Source: Cycloclasticus sp.
GTDB lineage: Bacteria > Pseudomonadota > Gammaproteobacteria > Methylococcales > Cycloclasticaceae
NCBI GenBank assembly: GCA_040743155.1
Contig: JBFLJU010000001.1
Span: forward strand, 1,364,001-1,428,000
Length of the DNA stretch: 64,000 nucleotides
Reading direction: 5' to 3'
The translations under genes were made by a program, and so were the position numbers. Below are positions 37,663 to 46,943 of the stretch, piece by piece (the first letter of the stretch is position 1; each line of letters opens with the position of its first letter). The notes under the pieces are model-generated. The model made no database searches, was not told where the DNA came from, and worked only from the letters and a program-made list of their open reading frames with translations.

Positions 37663-39330
37663 TTACTTATCTTCCATTGAGCTTTTGAAGATATCACCTA
37701 ATGTAGGTGTGCTAGCATTTTGAGCAGAGTAATCGCTCAATACTGCTTTTTCTTCATCATCATCTTTAGCTTTTATAGATAAGTTAATGGTTTTATTTTT
37801 ACGATCAATACCAATAAACTTAGCTTCAATTTCATCGCCTTCAGTTAGGATGTTTCTAGCATCGTCAACACGGTCGCGATTCAATTCAGAGGCACGTAAA
37901 TAGCCTTCAATGCCATTTCTAAGCACGATAACAGCGCCTTTAGCATCTACTTCTTTCACTGTACCTTTTACTAGACTACTTTTCTCGTTAGACGCTAAGA
38001 ACTCTTGGAATGGGTCTTGTTCGAGCTGCTTAATGCCCAATGAAATTCTTTCACGATCTGAATCGATCGCTAGAATAACCGTTTCAATTTCCATACCTTT
38101 CTTGAAGCTTTGGAGATCTTCATCGCCTTTTTCATCCCATGAAATATCAGATAAATGTACCAAACCATCAATTTCTCCATCCAAACCAATGAACACACCA
38201 AAGTCTGTGATTGATTTGATAAGGCCTTTGATTTTGTCGCCTTTCTTATGAATAGCTGAGAAATCTTCCCATGGATTGCCTTTACATTGCTTCATGCCTA
38301 ATGAAATACGACGACGTGTGTCATCAATTTCAAGAACCATAACTTCAACTTCATCACCCAAAGAAACTATTTTAGCTGGGTTAACGTTTTTGTTAGTCCA
38401 ATCCATTTCTGATACGTGAACAAGTCCTTCAATACCGTCTTCAATTTCAATGAAACAACCGTAATCAGTTAAGTTAGTCACTCTACCGCTAAGTTTAGAA
38501 TTCACAGGGTAACGGTCTAGAATGTTAACCCAAGGATCTTCACCCAATTGCTTCATACCAAGTGATACACGTTTCTTCTCTTCGTCGTAACGTAAAACAA
38601 GTACTTCAATATCTTGTCCAATTTCGATAACTTCAGACGGATGCTTAACACGCTTCCAAGCCATATCGGTAATATGTAATAGACCATCTACACCACCTAA
38701 ATCGATAAACGCGCCGTAATCGGTAAGGTTTTTGACCATACCTTTCAAGATAGCGCCTTCTTTCAAGTTTTTAAGTAGTTCTTCACGCTCTGCACTGTAT
38801 TCTGTTTCAAGAACAGCGCGACGAGATACAACAACGTTATTACGTTTTTCATCAAGTTTAATCACTTTAAACTCAAGATCTTTACCTTCTAAGAAGGTCG
38901 TATCTCTTAACGGACGTACATCAACAAGTGACCCTGGTAAGAAGCCACTCAAGCCACCTACTTCGACTGTGAAACCACCACGTACTTTGCCAGTGATGAC
39001 ACCCGTAACTGTTTCTTTTTCTTCTGCTGCTTTTTCTAGGAATTTCCAAGCGGCGGCTTTCTTCGCTTTATCTCTTGATAATAGCGTTGAGCCTAGGCCG
39101 TCTTCAACCATATCTAGTACAACTTCAACTTCGTCGCCGATGGCTACTTCTAGCTCACCTTTTGCGTTAACAAACTGCCAACGAGGGACATTGCCTTCTG
39201 ATTTTAGGTTAGCGTTAACGATAACTGAGTCATTAGTGATATCAACCACTAAGCCAGTAATTAACGTACCCGGTGTAAGTTCAGCGGATTGAATGCTTTC
39301 TTCAAATAATTCTGCGAAATTTTCGCTCAT
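37663..39330 (-). CDS. rpsA: 30S ribosomal protein S1
   Basis: Binds mRNA leaders on the small subunit. 555 residues from ATG 39330 ([14 protein letters not shown] matches the E. coli start MTESFAQLFEES); the open frame has a further in-frame ATG ten codons upstream. Six S1 domains are recognisable through repeated [28 protein letters not shown]-like and GDEVEV segments. The leader contains several hairpins, as expected for a gene that E. coli S1 represses itself. Confidence 0.97.
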   Translation of the reverse strand: MSENFAELFEESIQSAELTPGTLITGLVVDITNDSVIVNANLKSEGNVPRWQFVNAKGELEVAIGDEVEVVLDMVEDGLGSTLLSRDKAKKAAAWKFLEKAAEEKETVTGVITGKVRGGFTVEVGGLSGFLPGSLVDVRPLRDTTFLEGKDLEFKVIKLDEKRNNVVVSRRAVLETEYSAEREELLKNLKEGAILKGMVKNLTDYGAFIDLGGVDGLLHITDMAWKRVKHPSEVIEIGQDIEVLVLRYDEEKKRVSLGMKQLGEDPWVNILDRYPVNSKLSGRVTNLTDYGCFIEIEDGIEGLVHVSEMDWTNKNVNPAKIVSLGDEVEVMVLEIDDTRRRISLGMKQCKGNPWEDFSAIHKKGDKIKGLIKSITDFGVFIGLDGEIDGLVHLSDISWDEKGDEDLQSFKKGMEIETVILAIDSDRERISLGIKQLEQDPFQEFLASNEKSSLVKGTVKEVDAKGAVIVLRNGIEGYLRASELNRDRVDDARNILTEGDEIEAKFIGIDRKNKTINLSIKAKDDDEEKAVLSDYSAQNASTPTLGDIFKSSMEDK

Positions 39331-39360
39331 GACGTTCTCTTTATTAATTTTTAAGGGCAT

Positions 39361-39460
39361 TAGGAGCCTTTAAAAAAGGTTAAGTTATAAAAAGTTTGAG
39401 CTGTATGAACTCAAACCACCTTGGTTTCTCTTTAACGAGATTTCACCCCACATGGGGTAT
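39361..39460 (-). promoter_or_regulatory. Structured leader of rpsA
   Basis: Three small stems lie in the 130 bp ahead of rpsA: ACCCCA/TGGGGT (39445-39458), AAACCA/TGGTTT (39413-39427, loop AGG on the message) and CCTTT/AAAGG (39367-39379). In gammaproteobacteria, rpsA leaders fold into serial hairpins with purine-rich loops that S1 binds to repress its own translation. The arrangement fits, but it is not a close sequence match to E. coli. Confidence 0.45.
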
Positions 39461-39503
39461 GTGTCATCATATTGGTGTGCTAAGCACGCCCTTTAATCCA
39501 ACA

Positions 39504-40178
39504 CTATTTGTTTTTCAATATATTTAAAACTTGCGCCACAACTTCATCAATAGCATTAAACGATGAGTCTATATAAACGGCGCCATCTGGAATTACCAGC
39601 GGAGACACTAAGCGGTTTTTGTCCCGCTCATCTCTTTGTTCAATATCTTGAATAACATCAGACAGATTAGCATTTATTCCTTTCTCAATCAACTGCTTAT
39701 AGCGCCTTTTTCCTCGCTCATCGGCGGTAGCTGTCAAATAGATTTTATATGGCGCATCAGGAAATACCACACTGCCCATATCTCTGCCGTCTGCAACTAG
39801 CCCAGGAGCTTCCTGAAATGTTTGCTGCTTTGCCAATAACCCGCTTCTGACCTTTGCAAACACTGCAATTTTTGAGGCGACATGACCGACAGCTTCGGTC
39901 TGCAATTGGTCTTGTACCTGCATGCCATTAAGAAACACCCCCCAATTTCCCTGTTCTGCCTTCTTAAACTCTAATTCTATTTTGTCAATTAAGTCGGCTA
40001 ATGCATCTTCATTGTCGATATCCACTTCATTCTTAATCGCCGCTATTCCGAGCGCTCGGTACAAAGACCCACTATCTAAATAATGCCAACCCAGCTTCTC
40101 GGAAACACGCTTTGAAATAGAGCCCTTCCCCGATCCGCTAGGCCCATCTATCGTTAAAACGGGTACCGGCTTACTCAT
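39504..40178 (-). CDS. cmk: Cytidylate kinase
   Basis: Phosphorylates CMP and dCMP. P-loop GPSGSGKGSISKRV (about 13-26), YLDSGSLYRALG (about 34-45), and the VADGRDMGSVVFPDAPYKIYLTA segment around residue 130 are all present. 224 residues. The ATG overlaps the aroA stop by four bases, and rpsA follows after a regulated leader. Confidence 0.97.
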   Translation of the reverse strand: MSKPVPVLTIDGPSGSGKGSISKRVSEKLGWHYLDSGSLYRALGIAAIKNEVDIDNEDALADLIDKIELEFKKAEQGNWGVFLNGMQVQDQLQTEAVGHVASKIAVFAKVRSGLLAKQQTFQEAPGLVADGRDMGSVVFPDAPYKIYLTATADERGKRRYKQLIEKGINANLSDVIQDIEQRDERDKNRLVSPLVIPDGAVYIDSSFNAIDEVVAQVLNILKNK

Positions 40179-41476
40179 TTTGTTTCTAGGTTAAAACCAC
40201 ACATAGTGGCCAAATCAACAAAATTAGGAAACGACGTAGCAACATTTTCACAGTTATTTATTTGAATCTGGCCTTTAGACTGCAGACCGGCAACCGCAAA
40301 CGCCATCGCAATTCGGTGGTCATCAAAACTCTCAATTGTTCCACCGTTCACACTACCGCCATTAATAACCATTCCATCCGGCGTCGCCTGAGCATCAACG
40401 CCCAACGCTTGCAGGCCATCGGCCATGGTTTGAATTCGATCACTTTCTTTAACACGCAACTCCTCTGCGCCAGTCACCACGGTGTTACCATCAGCGTATG
40501 CTGCAGCCACAAATATCACCGGAAATTCATCAATAGCCAACGCTACCAAGTTATCAGGAACGTGTATCCCTTTTAAGCGACTACTTTTGACACGCAGGTC
40601 AGCCACCTGTTCACCACCAACTACCCGTTCATTCAATAGTTGAATATCAGCACCCATTTGTAACAAAATATCGATAACACCTGTGCGCGTTGCATTAATG
40701 CCAACGTGCTCGAGCGTTATATCTGAGTTTGGTGTAATCGATGCCGCCACAAGGAAAAAAGCGGCAGAAGAAATATCCGCTGGCACATCAATTGACATCG
40801 CCTTTAAAGTACCACCACCTTGCAGCGACACAACATTTCCCTCGGTTCTCACATCGTAACCAAAACCTCTGAGCATTCGCTCGGTATGATCTCTAGTAAC
40901 GGCCGGTTCAACAACGGTAGTCGTTCCCTCTGCGTAAAGACCCGCTAACAATAAACATGACTTTACCTGAGCACTCCCCATCGGCATTTCATAATGAACC
41001 CCCAACAGTGGTGCGCCGCCGTGTATTTTTAATGGTGATGTGCCTGTCGCCGTACTTTCAACTTTTGCACCCATCAGTGACAACGGATCTAAAACTCGGC
41101 GCATCGGCCGCTTAGTCAACGAACTATCGCCCGTTAATACACTATCAAAAGCTTGCCCAGCCAGAATGCCCGACAATAAGCGCATTGAGGTACCCGAATT
41201 ACCAACATACAAGTCACCCTCTGCTGGCTTAAGCCCGTGCAAACCTACACCGTGGATCCTTAACTGACCTTCACCTAAGCGATCAATCTCAACCCCCATA
41301 TTCTGAAAGGTTTTTAAAGTAGCCAACGCATCTTCGGCTTCTAAAAACCCACTTACCTCTGTCACGCCTTCAGCCAAGCTTCCGAGCATCACTGATCGAT
41401 GCGAAATTGACTTATCTCCGGGGACACGAAATTTACCATTTAGCCCTTCACTAGGGGCCGAAAACATTGTATTCAT
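40175..41476 (-). CDS. aroA: 3-phosphoshikimate 1-carboxyvinyltransferase (EPSP synthase)
   Basis: Sixth step of the shikimate pathway. PGDKSISHRSVMLGSLAEG (about 18-36), the GNSGTSMRLLSGILAG motif (about 92-107) and the RVKESDRI and DDHRIAMAFAVAGL motifs near the C-terminus are intact. 433 residues. GNSGTSMRL carries Ser where E. coli-type enzymes have Ala in GNAGTAMR, as in the class II enzymes of many bacteria. It lies six bases behind tyrA. Confidence 0.96.
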   Translation of the reverse strand: MNTMFSAPSEGLNGKFRVPGDKSISHRSVMLGSLAEGVTEVSGFLEAEDALATLKTFQNMGVEIDRLGEGQLRIHGVGLHGLKPAEGDLYVGNSGTSMRLLSGILAGQAFDSVLTGDSSLTKRPMRRVLDPLSLMGAKVESTATGTSPLKIHGGAPLLGVHYEMPMGSAQVKSCLLLAGLYAEGTTTVVEPAVTRDHTERMLRGFGYDVRTEGNVVSLQGGGTLKAMSIDVPADISSAAFFLVAASITPNSDITLEHVGINATRTGVIDILLQMGADIQLLNERVVGGEQVADLRVKSSRLKGIHVPDNLVALAIDEFPVIFVAAAYADGNTVVTGAEELRVKESDRIQTMADGLQALGVDAQATPDGMVINGGSVNGGTIESFDDHRIAMAFAVAGLQSKGQIQINNCENVATSFPNFVDLATMCGFNLETK

Positions 41477-41482
41477 TTGATA

Positions 41483-42355
41483 TTATTTATTTTGCAGGCT
41501 TAAAAAATATTCACGCGCACCCTGCGCAGATTTAAAAATATCCAGTAAACCTTGTTTATCTTTTGTCTCAATCAATGATGAAATTTTCTGATTGAGCCGT
41601 TCTAATTCTTTCATCACATTGATCAGCTCAGATCCATTAGCCAAACAAATATCAGCCCACATTTCAGGATTACTAGATGCAATGCGCGTAAAATCTTTAA
41701 ATCCACCTGCGGCATATTCAAATATTTCACGTTCATCCTGCTTATTTTTCAGAACTTCTACTAATGAAAAAGCCAACACATGCGGTAAATGACTGGTTGC
41801 AGCGAAAACTTCATCGTGGTGTTGAGGGGACATCTTAGAAACTATTGCACCCATCTTCTGCCACCACAATTGACACTTTTTTATCGCTATTATGTCCGTT
41901 TCTTCAACCGGCGTTATGATACTCCGTTTACCATGAAACAAGGTATCGCTAGAAGCTTCTACACCATTTTTTTCTGAACCTGCGATAGGGTGAGCTGGCA
42001 CAAAATTACTAGGTACTTCACCAAAAACTGATGTTAATGCACTCAACACACTTTCTTTTGTACTGCCAACATCGGTATATAAGCAGTCTTTCGACCACGT
42101 GGCTTTTAACTGCTTAAACACGGCTTCGAAAGAACCCACTGGAGAACAAACGACCACAATATCCGCGCCTTTTGTGGCTTCTGCAATAGACAGATCAAAG
42201 CTGTCGATAACACCCAAATCAACCGCCTTTTGCAAGTGACTTTGGCTGCGCCCAACCCCTACTATATTTGCGCATAACCCATTCTCTCTTGACGCTCTAG
42301 CGATTGAACCACCAATTAAACCAACGCCAATGATGCATATTTTTTTAAACATCAT
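41483..42355 (-). CDS. tyrA: Prephenate dehydrogenase
   Basis: NAD(P)-dependent oxidative decarboxylation of prephenate to 4-hydroxyphenylpyruvate on the tyrosine branch. Rossmann start ICIIGVGLIGGSIARA, DVGSTKESV, and the catalytic histidine in FVPAHPIAGSEKNG (about 118-131). 290 residues, no chorismate mutase domain. The enzyme is monofunctional; the mutase is supplied by PheA. The start (ATG ATG) lies inside the 3' end of hisC, 11 bases of overlap. Some relatives prefer arogenate. Confidence 0.93.
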   Translation of the reverse strand: MMFKKICIIGVGLIGGSIARASRENGLCANIVGVGRSQSHLQKAVDLGVIDSFDLSIAEATKGADIVVVCSPVGSFEAVFKQLKATWSKDCLYTDVGSTKESVLSALTSVFGEVPSNFVPAHPIAGSEKNGVEASSDTLFHGKRSIITPVEETDIIAIKKCQLWWQKMGAIVSKMSPQHHDEVFAATSHLPHVLAFSLVEVLKNKQDEREIFEYAAGGFKDFTRIASSNPEMWADICLANGSELINVMKELERLNQKISSLIETKDKQGLLDIFKSAQGAREYFLSLQNK

Positions 42356-43475
42356 TCAGTACTCTTCCCAAAGCATCTAAAAATATTTTATTTTCTGTTG
42401 GCAAGCCTACAGATACTCTTAAATGCTGGGGCATTTTATACGCCGATATTGGACGCACAATAACTCCTTCTTGCAGTAATCTCGTATATATCTCTGGCGA
42501 CTGATCACCTACATTAACGGTTATAAAGTTAGCGACTGAAGGAATATAATCCAAGCCCAGCTGCTCAAACCCATCGGCCACTAGCTGCAGACCTTGTTTA
42601 TTTAACTCGCGGCTTTTCTCAATATACGTTTCATCTTTGAGCGCTGCTTCTGCCGCCACTAAGCCCAACGAATTAACATTAAATGGATGCCGTACTCGAT
42701 TAAGTAAATTTGCAATATCGGGATGACTGAGCGCGTAGCCAACCCTCAAACCAGCTAAACCATAAGCCTTTGAAAAAGTTCTTGTGATGATAAGGTTTGG
42801 GTATTTCGTCAGCCACTTTATTGTGTCGATCACGTCTCGTTGAGCTAAATATTCACAATACGCTTCATCCAACACAACGATAACGTCACGAGGTATTTTT
42901 TTAATAAAGTTTTCTAAAACATCTGAGGCTAACCAAGTCCCTGTTGGATTATTAGGGTTAGCAATAAAAACCACCGAGGTTTTTTCAGTCAGCAACTTTT
43001 CCATCGCGTCTAAGTCGTGCCCATAAGCTCCATCATTATCAGCCGAGTACGCTTTTGCCACGCACGCTGTCGCACCCACTGATTGGGTCGCTATCGCATA
43101 CACAACAAATGCATATTCTGAATAGACCGCCTCACGACCTGCACTTAAAAAGACGCGGGCTATTACGTCCAGCACATCATTTGAGCCATTGCCAAGCGTG
43201 ATCATATCCGCGGTAACCCCCAGCTTTTCCGAGAGCGCTTTCTTCAAATAAAAACCACTGCCGTCTGGGTATTGTGAAATATCACCTAATGAGTTTTGAA
43301 TCGCCCTTTTAACCGCGTCACTCGGGCCCAAGGGGTTTTCATTTGAGGCTAGCTTGACAATATTGTCGAGACCTAGCTCTCTTTGAAGTTCATCAATTGG
43401 TTTCCCTGGCTGGTAAGGAAATAAACCATTTATTGGCTCGAAAGCCAAATCACAAAAGAGATTTTCTGTAGACAT
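42345..43475 (-). CDS. hisC: Histidinol-phosphate aminotransferase (HisC2 type)
   Basis: PLP aminotransferase. In this pheA-hisC-tyrA position it is thought to serve aromatic amino acid as well as histidine synthesis. The PLP lysine is in TRTFSKAYGLAGLRVGYA (about 231-248), with ANPNNPTGTWL and SNENPLGPSD. 376 residues. It lies 43 bp behind pheA. Confidence 0.92.
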   Translation of the reverse strand: MSTENLFCDLAFEPINGLFPYQPGKPIDELQRELGLDNIVKLASNENPLGPSDAVKRAIQNSLGDISQYPDGSGFYLKKALSEKLGVTADMITLGNGSNDVLDVIARVFLSAGREAVYSEYAFVVYAIATQSVGATACVAKAYSADNDGAYGHDLDAMEKLLTEKTSVVFIANPNNPTGTWLASDVLENFIKKIPRDVIVVLDEAYCEYLAQRDVIDTIKWLTKYPNLIITRTFSKAYGLAGLRVGYALSHPDIANLLNRVRHPFNVNSLGLVAAEAALKDETYIEKSRELNKQGLQLVADGFEQLGLDYIPSVANFITVNVGDQSPEIYTRLLQEGVIVRPISAYKMPQHLRVSVGLPTENKIFLDALGRVLNDV

Positions 43476-43518
43476 ATTAATTATTGTTTTTTTCGAGAAA
43501 GGCCTAGCTTTTCACGTG

Positions 43519-44607
43519 TTAAATAACCGCTTTGGGGTAAGAGCCTAATACTTTTAACAAATTAACGTTGGGTAATAACTCTTGCAGTACTACTGCCACT
43601 TTCTCATCTTCTTGATGACCATCAATGTCAATAAAAAAGACGTAATCCCATGCAGCTTGCCTTGATGGTCTCGACTCAATTTTATTCAGACTTATGCCAG
43701 CATAAGCAAAAGGTGCTAATACACTTTGTAATGCACCAGCAATATTTTTTGTAGAAATCATCATCGTGGTTTTATCGTCGCCACTAGCAGGTATTTTTTG
43801 TTGGCCAATAACCAAGAAGCGTGTCGTATTATTCGACTCATCTTCTATATTGTTTGCCAATGTATTCATCTGATAAATATCTGATGCCGCTTCACCTGCT
43901 ATTGCAGCCGCACCGGTTTCTTTACTCGCAAGCCGCGCCGCTTCAGCGTTGCTACTGACTGCGATAGTTTCTACGTCAGCTAAATGAGACATAAGCCATT
44001 GCCTACATTGCCCTAACGATTGCTGATGTGAGTAGACAACCTTAATTTGATCCAATGAGTCGGCCGTTGACATCAGGTGATGATGAATGCGTAAAGCCAC
44101 TTCACCACAAATGTACAGAGGTGAATTCATGAATCTGTCCAAGGTATGACTAATAACGCCTTCAGTTGAATTTTCAACAGGCACAACGCCATAATGCGCC
44201 TGCCCATTTTCAACCTCGTGAAAAATATCTGCAATCGTCACCGCTTGAACCGTATTTACCGCATGACCAAAATGCTTCAATGCTGCTTCTTGTGTGAAAG
44301 TACCAGAAGGGCCTAAATAAGCAACCGTTAACGGTTTTTCCAATGCTAGACACGATGACATTAATTCACGATAAACTCGCGCAACGTGCTCATCTTTCAA
44401 TGGCCCTGGGTTTTGTTCTTTAACCCGCCTTAATACACTGGCCTCACGGTCGGGACGGTAGAAATCAACCGATTCACCTTCACGCATTTTAACAACCGCT
44501 ACTTCTTTAGCTAAATCAGCACGCTCATTAAAAAGTGTTAACAACTTACCATCTAACTCATCGATAGCATCTCGTAATTCTGATAGTGAATTGTTAACAC
44601 TCATCAT
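43519..44607 (-). CDS. pheA: Chorismate mutase / prephenate dehydratase (P-protein)
   Basis: Bifunctional enzyme of phenylalanine synthesis. Chorismate mutase helices (1-90, LRDAIDELDGKLLTLFNERADLA) precede the dehydratase domain (about 93-275, AYLGPSGTFTQEAAL, VPVENSTEGVISHTLD, TTRFLVIG) and an ACT domain for phenylalanine feedback (about 285-362, with ESRPSRQAAWDYVFFID). 362 residues, full length. It lies five bases from serA. Confidence 0.96.
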   Translation of the reverse strand: MMSVNNSLSELRDAIDELDGKLLTLFNERADLAKEVAVVKMREGESVDFYRPDREASVLRRVKEQNPGPLKDEHVARVYRELMSSCLALEKPLTVAYLGPSGTFTQEAALKHFGHAVNTVQAVTIADIFHEVENGQAHYGVVPVENSTEGVISHTLDRFMNSPLYICGEVALRIHHHLMSTADSLDQIKVVYSHQQSLGQCRQWLMSHLADVETIAVSSNAEAARLASKETGAAAIAGEAASDIYQMNTLANNIEDESNNTTRFLVIGQQKIPASGDDKTTMMISTKNIAGALQSVLAPFAYAGISLNKIESRPSRQAAWDYVFFIDIDGHQEDEKVAVVLQELLPNVNLLKVLGSYPKAVI

Positions 44608-44612
44608 AAACC

Positions 44613-45776
44613 TTAAATTGTTCTAACTGATAAAACACCGTCGATCGCTTTTATTTGGTTAACAACCTCGTCGGTAATTTCTGTATCCACATCTAACAAG
44701 GTATACGCCAAATCGCCTCTAGATTTATTCAATAAATCCAATATGTTATGACCTGTTTCCGCCAAAATACTAGAAATTTGACCGACCATGTTAGGTACGT
44801 TTGAGTTAGCAATAGCCATACGGTAGCCGCTCACTCTTGGCATCTTAACCTGCGGGAAATTCACCGAATTTTTAATATTGCCATTCTCTAAAAAGTCTTT
44901 CAACTGATCAGCAATCATAATGGCACAATTTTCTTCCGCCTCTCCTGTAGAAGCGCCCAAATGCGGCAGCGTAATCACACGTGGATGATCTTTCAATAAA
45001 TTACTTGGGAAGTCACAAATATAGGCATAAAGCTTGCCTGAATCTAACGCTGCAACAACGTCTTCATCATTGACAATGCCGTTGCGTGAGAAATTCAAAA
45101 TAATCGCATTATCGTTCATTGTGCTAATACGGCTCGCATTAATTAAGTCTTTAGTGCCTTCATTAAGCGGTACATGAATGGTTACAAAATCAGACTTTGC
45201 TAACAGCTCATCAACCGTGTTTGCCGATTCAATAGAAGATGATAATTGCCACGCACGTTCGACGGTAATGGCTGGATCAAATCCAACAACACCCATGCCT
45301 AAATCTTGTGCCGTATTGGCAACTGACGTGCCAATAGCACCAAGACCAATAACACCTAATGTGCGGCCAGGCAGTTCAAAACCAACGTAATTCTTCTTAA
45401 CTTGTTCTACTTCTTTACCAATTGACTCGTCATCACCTTCTAGGTTTTTCGCACATTCCCAAGCCTGACAAATATTACGACAACCCAATAGCATCCCAGT
45501 TAAAACCAATTCCTTAACGGCATTAGCATTAGCACCAGGTGCATTAAAGACGGGTATACCTAAGGCACTCATTTTTTCGATAGGAATATTATTCACGCCA
45601 GCACCTGCTCGACCGACTGCTAAGACGCTTTCCGGAATATCCATATCGTGTAACTTTAAAGAACGAAGCATATATGCATCAGGGTTTTGCATTTCTGACG
45701 CCACTTCATACGTTTCTCTTGGAAACTTTTCAAGACCTTTGACAGAGATATTATTCAATGTTTGTATTTTGTACAT
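44613..45776 (-). CDS. serA: D-3-phosphoglycerate dehydrogenase
   Basis: First step of serine synthesis, or a closely related 2-hydroxyacid dehydrogenase. The NAD motif GLGAIGTSVANTAQDLGM (about 143-160), the catalytic Arg in LNFSRNGIVND, and His in TLPHLGASTGEAEENCA are present, followed by a C-terminal ACT domain (about 315-387) that may sense serine. 387 residues. It sits between serC and pheA, where many gammaproteobacteria have no gene, so the two serine genes are adjacent here. Confidence 0.92.
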   Translation of the reverse strand: MYKIQTLNNISVKGLEKFPRETYEVASEMQNPDAYMLRSLKLHDMDIPESVLAVGRAGAGVNNIPIEKMSALGIPVFNAPGANANAVKELVLTGMLLGCRNICQAWECAKNLEGDDESIGKEVEQVKKNYVGFELPGRTLGVIGLGAIGTSVANTAQDLGMGVVGFDPAITVERAWQLSSSIESANTVDELLAKSDFVTIHVPLNEGTKDLINASRISTMNDNAIILNFSRNGIVNDEDVVAALDSGKLYAYICDFPSNLLKDHPRVITLPHLGASTGEAEENCAIMIADQLKDFLENGNIKNSVNFPQVKMPRVSGYRMAIANSNVPNMVGQISSILAETGHNILDLLNKSRGDLAYTLLDVDTEITDEVVNQIKAIDGVLSVRTI

Positions 45777-45841
45777 ATTACTAACCTATAAAGTATTTAA
45801 CGGGGTATTTATCAGCTTCAAATGATAAATTTATCTGTAAT

Positions 45842-46924
45842 TTAAGCTTTCGTTCTTTCAAACTCTGCCATCATGCTAATCAATGCATCAACACCTTCTT
45901 CGGGCATGGCGTTGTATATGCTGGCTCGCATACCACCCACAGAGCGATGTCCTTTTAATGTTACTAAACCGGCTGCTTTTGCTTCACTCAAAAATAACGC
46001 GTCCAATTCACTATTTGCTAATGTGAATGGAATATTCATTCTAGAGCGCGAGCTAAGCTCAACTGGGTTCGCATAAAAGTCTGAGCCATCAATTGCCGCG
46101 TAAAGCTTTTCAGATTTACGAATATTGCGAGCTTCAATCGCCGAAACTCCGCCATTTTCTTTGATCCACTCAAACACCAAACCCATCAAGTACCAGCTGT
46201 ATGTTGCTGGCGTATTGAACATTGAGTCAGCATCCGCATGATTTTTATAATCCATCATAGAAGGCGCTCCCGCTTGAACATTACCAATCAAGTCTTCACG
46301 AACGATGGTTAAGGCAATGCCTGATGGGCCCATATTTTTTTGCCCACCGGCGTAAATAACGCCAAACTTACTCACATCAATTTCTCTAGATAAGATATTT
46401 GATGACATATCTGCCACTAAATCCAAGCCGCCTACGTCTGGAATGCTCTGAAATTCAACACCGCCAATAGTTTCATTGCTGGTGTAATGCAAATAAGCAG
46501 CTTCTTGATCGATATCCCAGCTATCTACAGCGGGAATTGAGGTAAAGTTATCACCTTCCGATGTCGCTGATACTTGCACTTTACAGTGAATATTCGCTTC
46601 TTTAATCGCTTTCTTCGCCCAAGCGCCTGTGTTGACATAACACGCCTTGTTGTTACCACGAAGCAAGTTCATTGGTACCATTGAGAATTGCGTTGTCGCA
46701 CCACCTTGTAAAAATAGGACCTTGTAATTAGTTGGCACATTCATCAACTCTCTGACGTCTGCTTCGGCTTTCTCTGCAATTGAAATAAACTCCTTACCAC
46801 GATGGCTCATTTCCATAACAGACATGCCTGAACCATTCCAATCAAGCATTTCGCTTTGGGCTTTTTCTAATACTTCTACTGGCACCGCAGCTGGGCCGGC
46901 ACTAAAATTATATACGCGGGACAT
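45842..46924 (-). CDS. serC: Phosphoserine aminotransferase
   Basis: Second step of serine synthesis; also acts in vitamin B6 synthesis. The N-terminal YNFSAGPAAVP, the FLQGGATTQF motif and the PLP lysine in VIYAGGQKNMGPSGI (about 190-204) are clear; the C-terminal GHRSVGGMRASIYNAMP is normal. 360 residues. It follows gyrA at 19 bp, a conserved gene pair, with a good ribosome binding site (AGGAGG). Confidence 0.97.
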   Translation of the reverse strand: MSRVYNFSAGPAAVPVEVLEKAQSEMLDWNGSGMSVMEMSHRGKEFISIAEKAEADVRELMNVPTNYKVLFLQGGATTQFSMVPMNLLRGNNKACYVNTGAWAKKAIKEANIHCKVQVSATSEGDNFTSIPAVDSWDIDQEAAYLHYTSNETIGGVEFQSIPDVGGLDLVADMSSNILSREIDVSKFGVIYAGGQKNMGPSGIALTIVREDLIGNVQAGAPSMMDYKNHADADSMFNTPATYSWYLMGLVFEWIKENGGVSAIEARNIRKSEKLYAAIDGSDFYANPVELSSRSRMNIPFTLANSELDALFLSEAKAAGLVTLKGHRSVGGMRASIYNAMPEEGVDALISMMAEFERTKA

Positions 46925-46943
46925 CTAAACCTCCTTAAAACAA